Source of the DNA: an uncultured Clostridia bacterium
GTDB lineage: Bacteria; Bacillota; Clostridia; TANB77; CAG-508
Length of the DNA: 5,724 nt
NCBI GenBank assembly: GCA_948517135.1
Contig: CAORJJ010000032.1
Location: 8,509 to 14,232 of the forward strand
Direction: 5' to 3'
Below the pieces are notes generated by a model. It was given only the letters and a program-made list of their open reading frames with translations, searched no databases and was not told where the DNA came from. How positions within the stretch are numbered: position 1 is the stretch's first letter; every line of letters starts with the position of its first letter. Position numbers and translations under genes: made by a program. This document shows, one piece after another, positions 5,699 through 5,724 of this stretch.

Positions 5699-5724
5699 GT
5701 AATAAACTAGTAATATTTCTACAT

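Overview
This is an AT-rich window (G+C well below 30% by eye) with A-loaded coding strands, AGGAG-type ribosome binding sites, sigmaA-like promoters and long hairpins followed by T-runs. Together with the protein families present, this points to a low-GC Firmicute, most likely a Clostridia or related uncultured gut-type lineage. The standard code fits: no gene has an in-frame TGA, and the only two tryptophans in the window are encoded by TGG. No mobile element, CRISPR array, tRNA or rRNA is visible. Most of the window is ordinary housekeeping DNA.

Layout. (1) Positions 4-336 are the 3' part of an unrecognised, very acidic reading frame on the + strand. It has no plausible start and an in-frame TAA at its left edge, so it is partial, frameshifted or broken. 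It ends at a near-perfect terminator hairpin (338-368). (2) A promoter (392-420) leads into ppaC, a manganese-dependent family II inorganic pyrophosphatase (462-1382). After 44 bases comes a TTG-initiated gene for a membrane-anchored WG-repeat protein (1427-3157), probably in the same transcript, closed by a strong hairpin terminator (3161-3197). (3) A small gene of unknown function lies on the - strand (3261-3674), convergent with the WG gene. Its stop codon sits inside a second perfect inverted repeat (3242-3270). (4) A sigmaA-type promoter (3744-3772), divergent from the small gene, drives a two-gene unit: a BaiN/YhiN (HI0933-like) flavoprotein (3806-5053) and, 15 bases later, a YigZ/IMPACT-family protein (5069-5689).

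How the genes work together. The pyrophosphatase removes PPi made by biosynthesis. The WG protein next to it has no known functional link to it and is probably a cotranscribed envelope protein. The flavoprotein-YigZ pair may both relate to the translation machinery if family assignments from E. coli YhiN and eukaryotic IMPACT carry over, but that is inference. The parts I cannot explain are the acidic ORF at the left edge, the strongly diverged WG repeats and the small cysteine-containing minus-strand protein.
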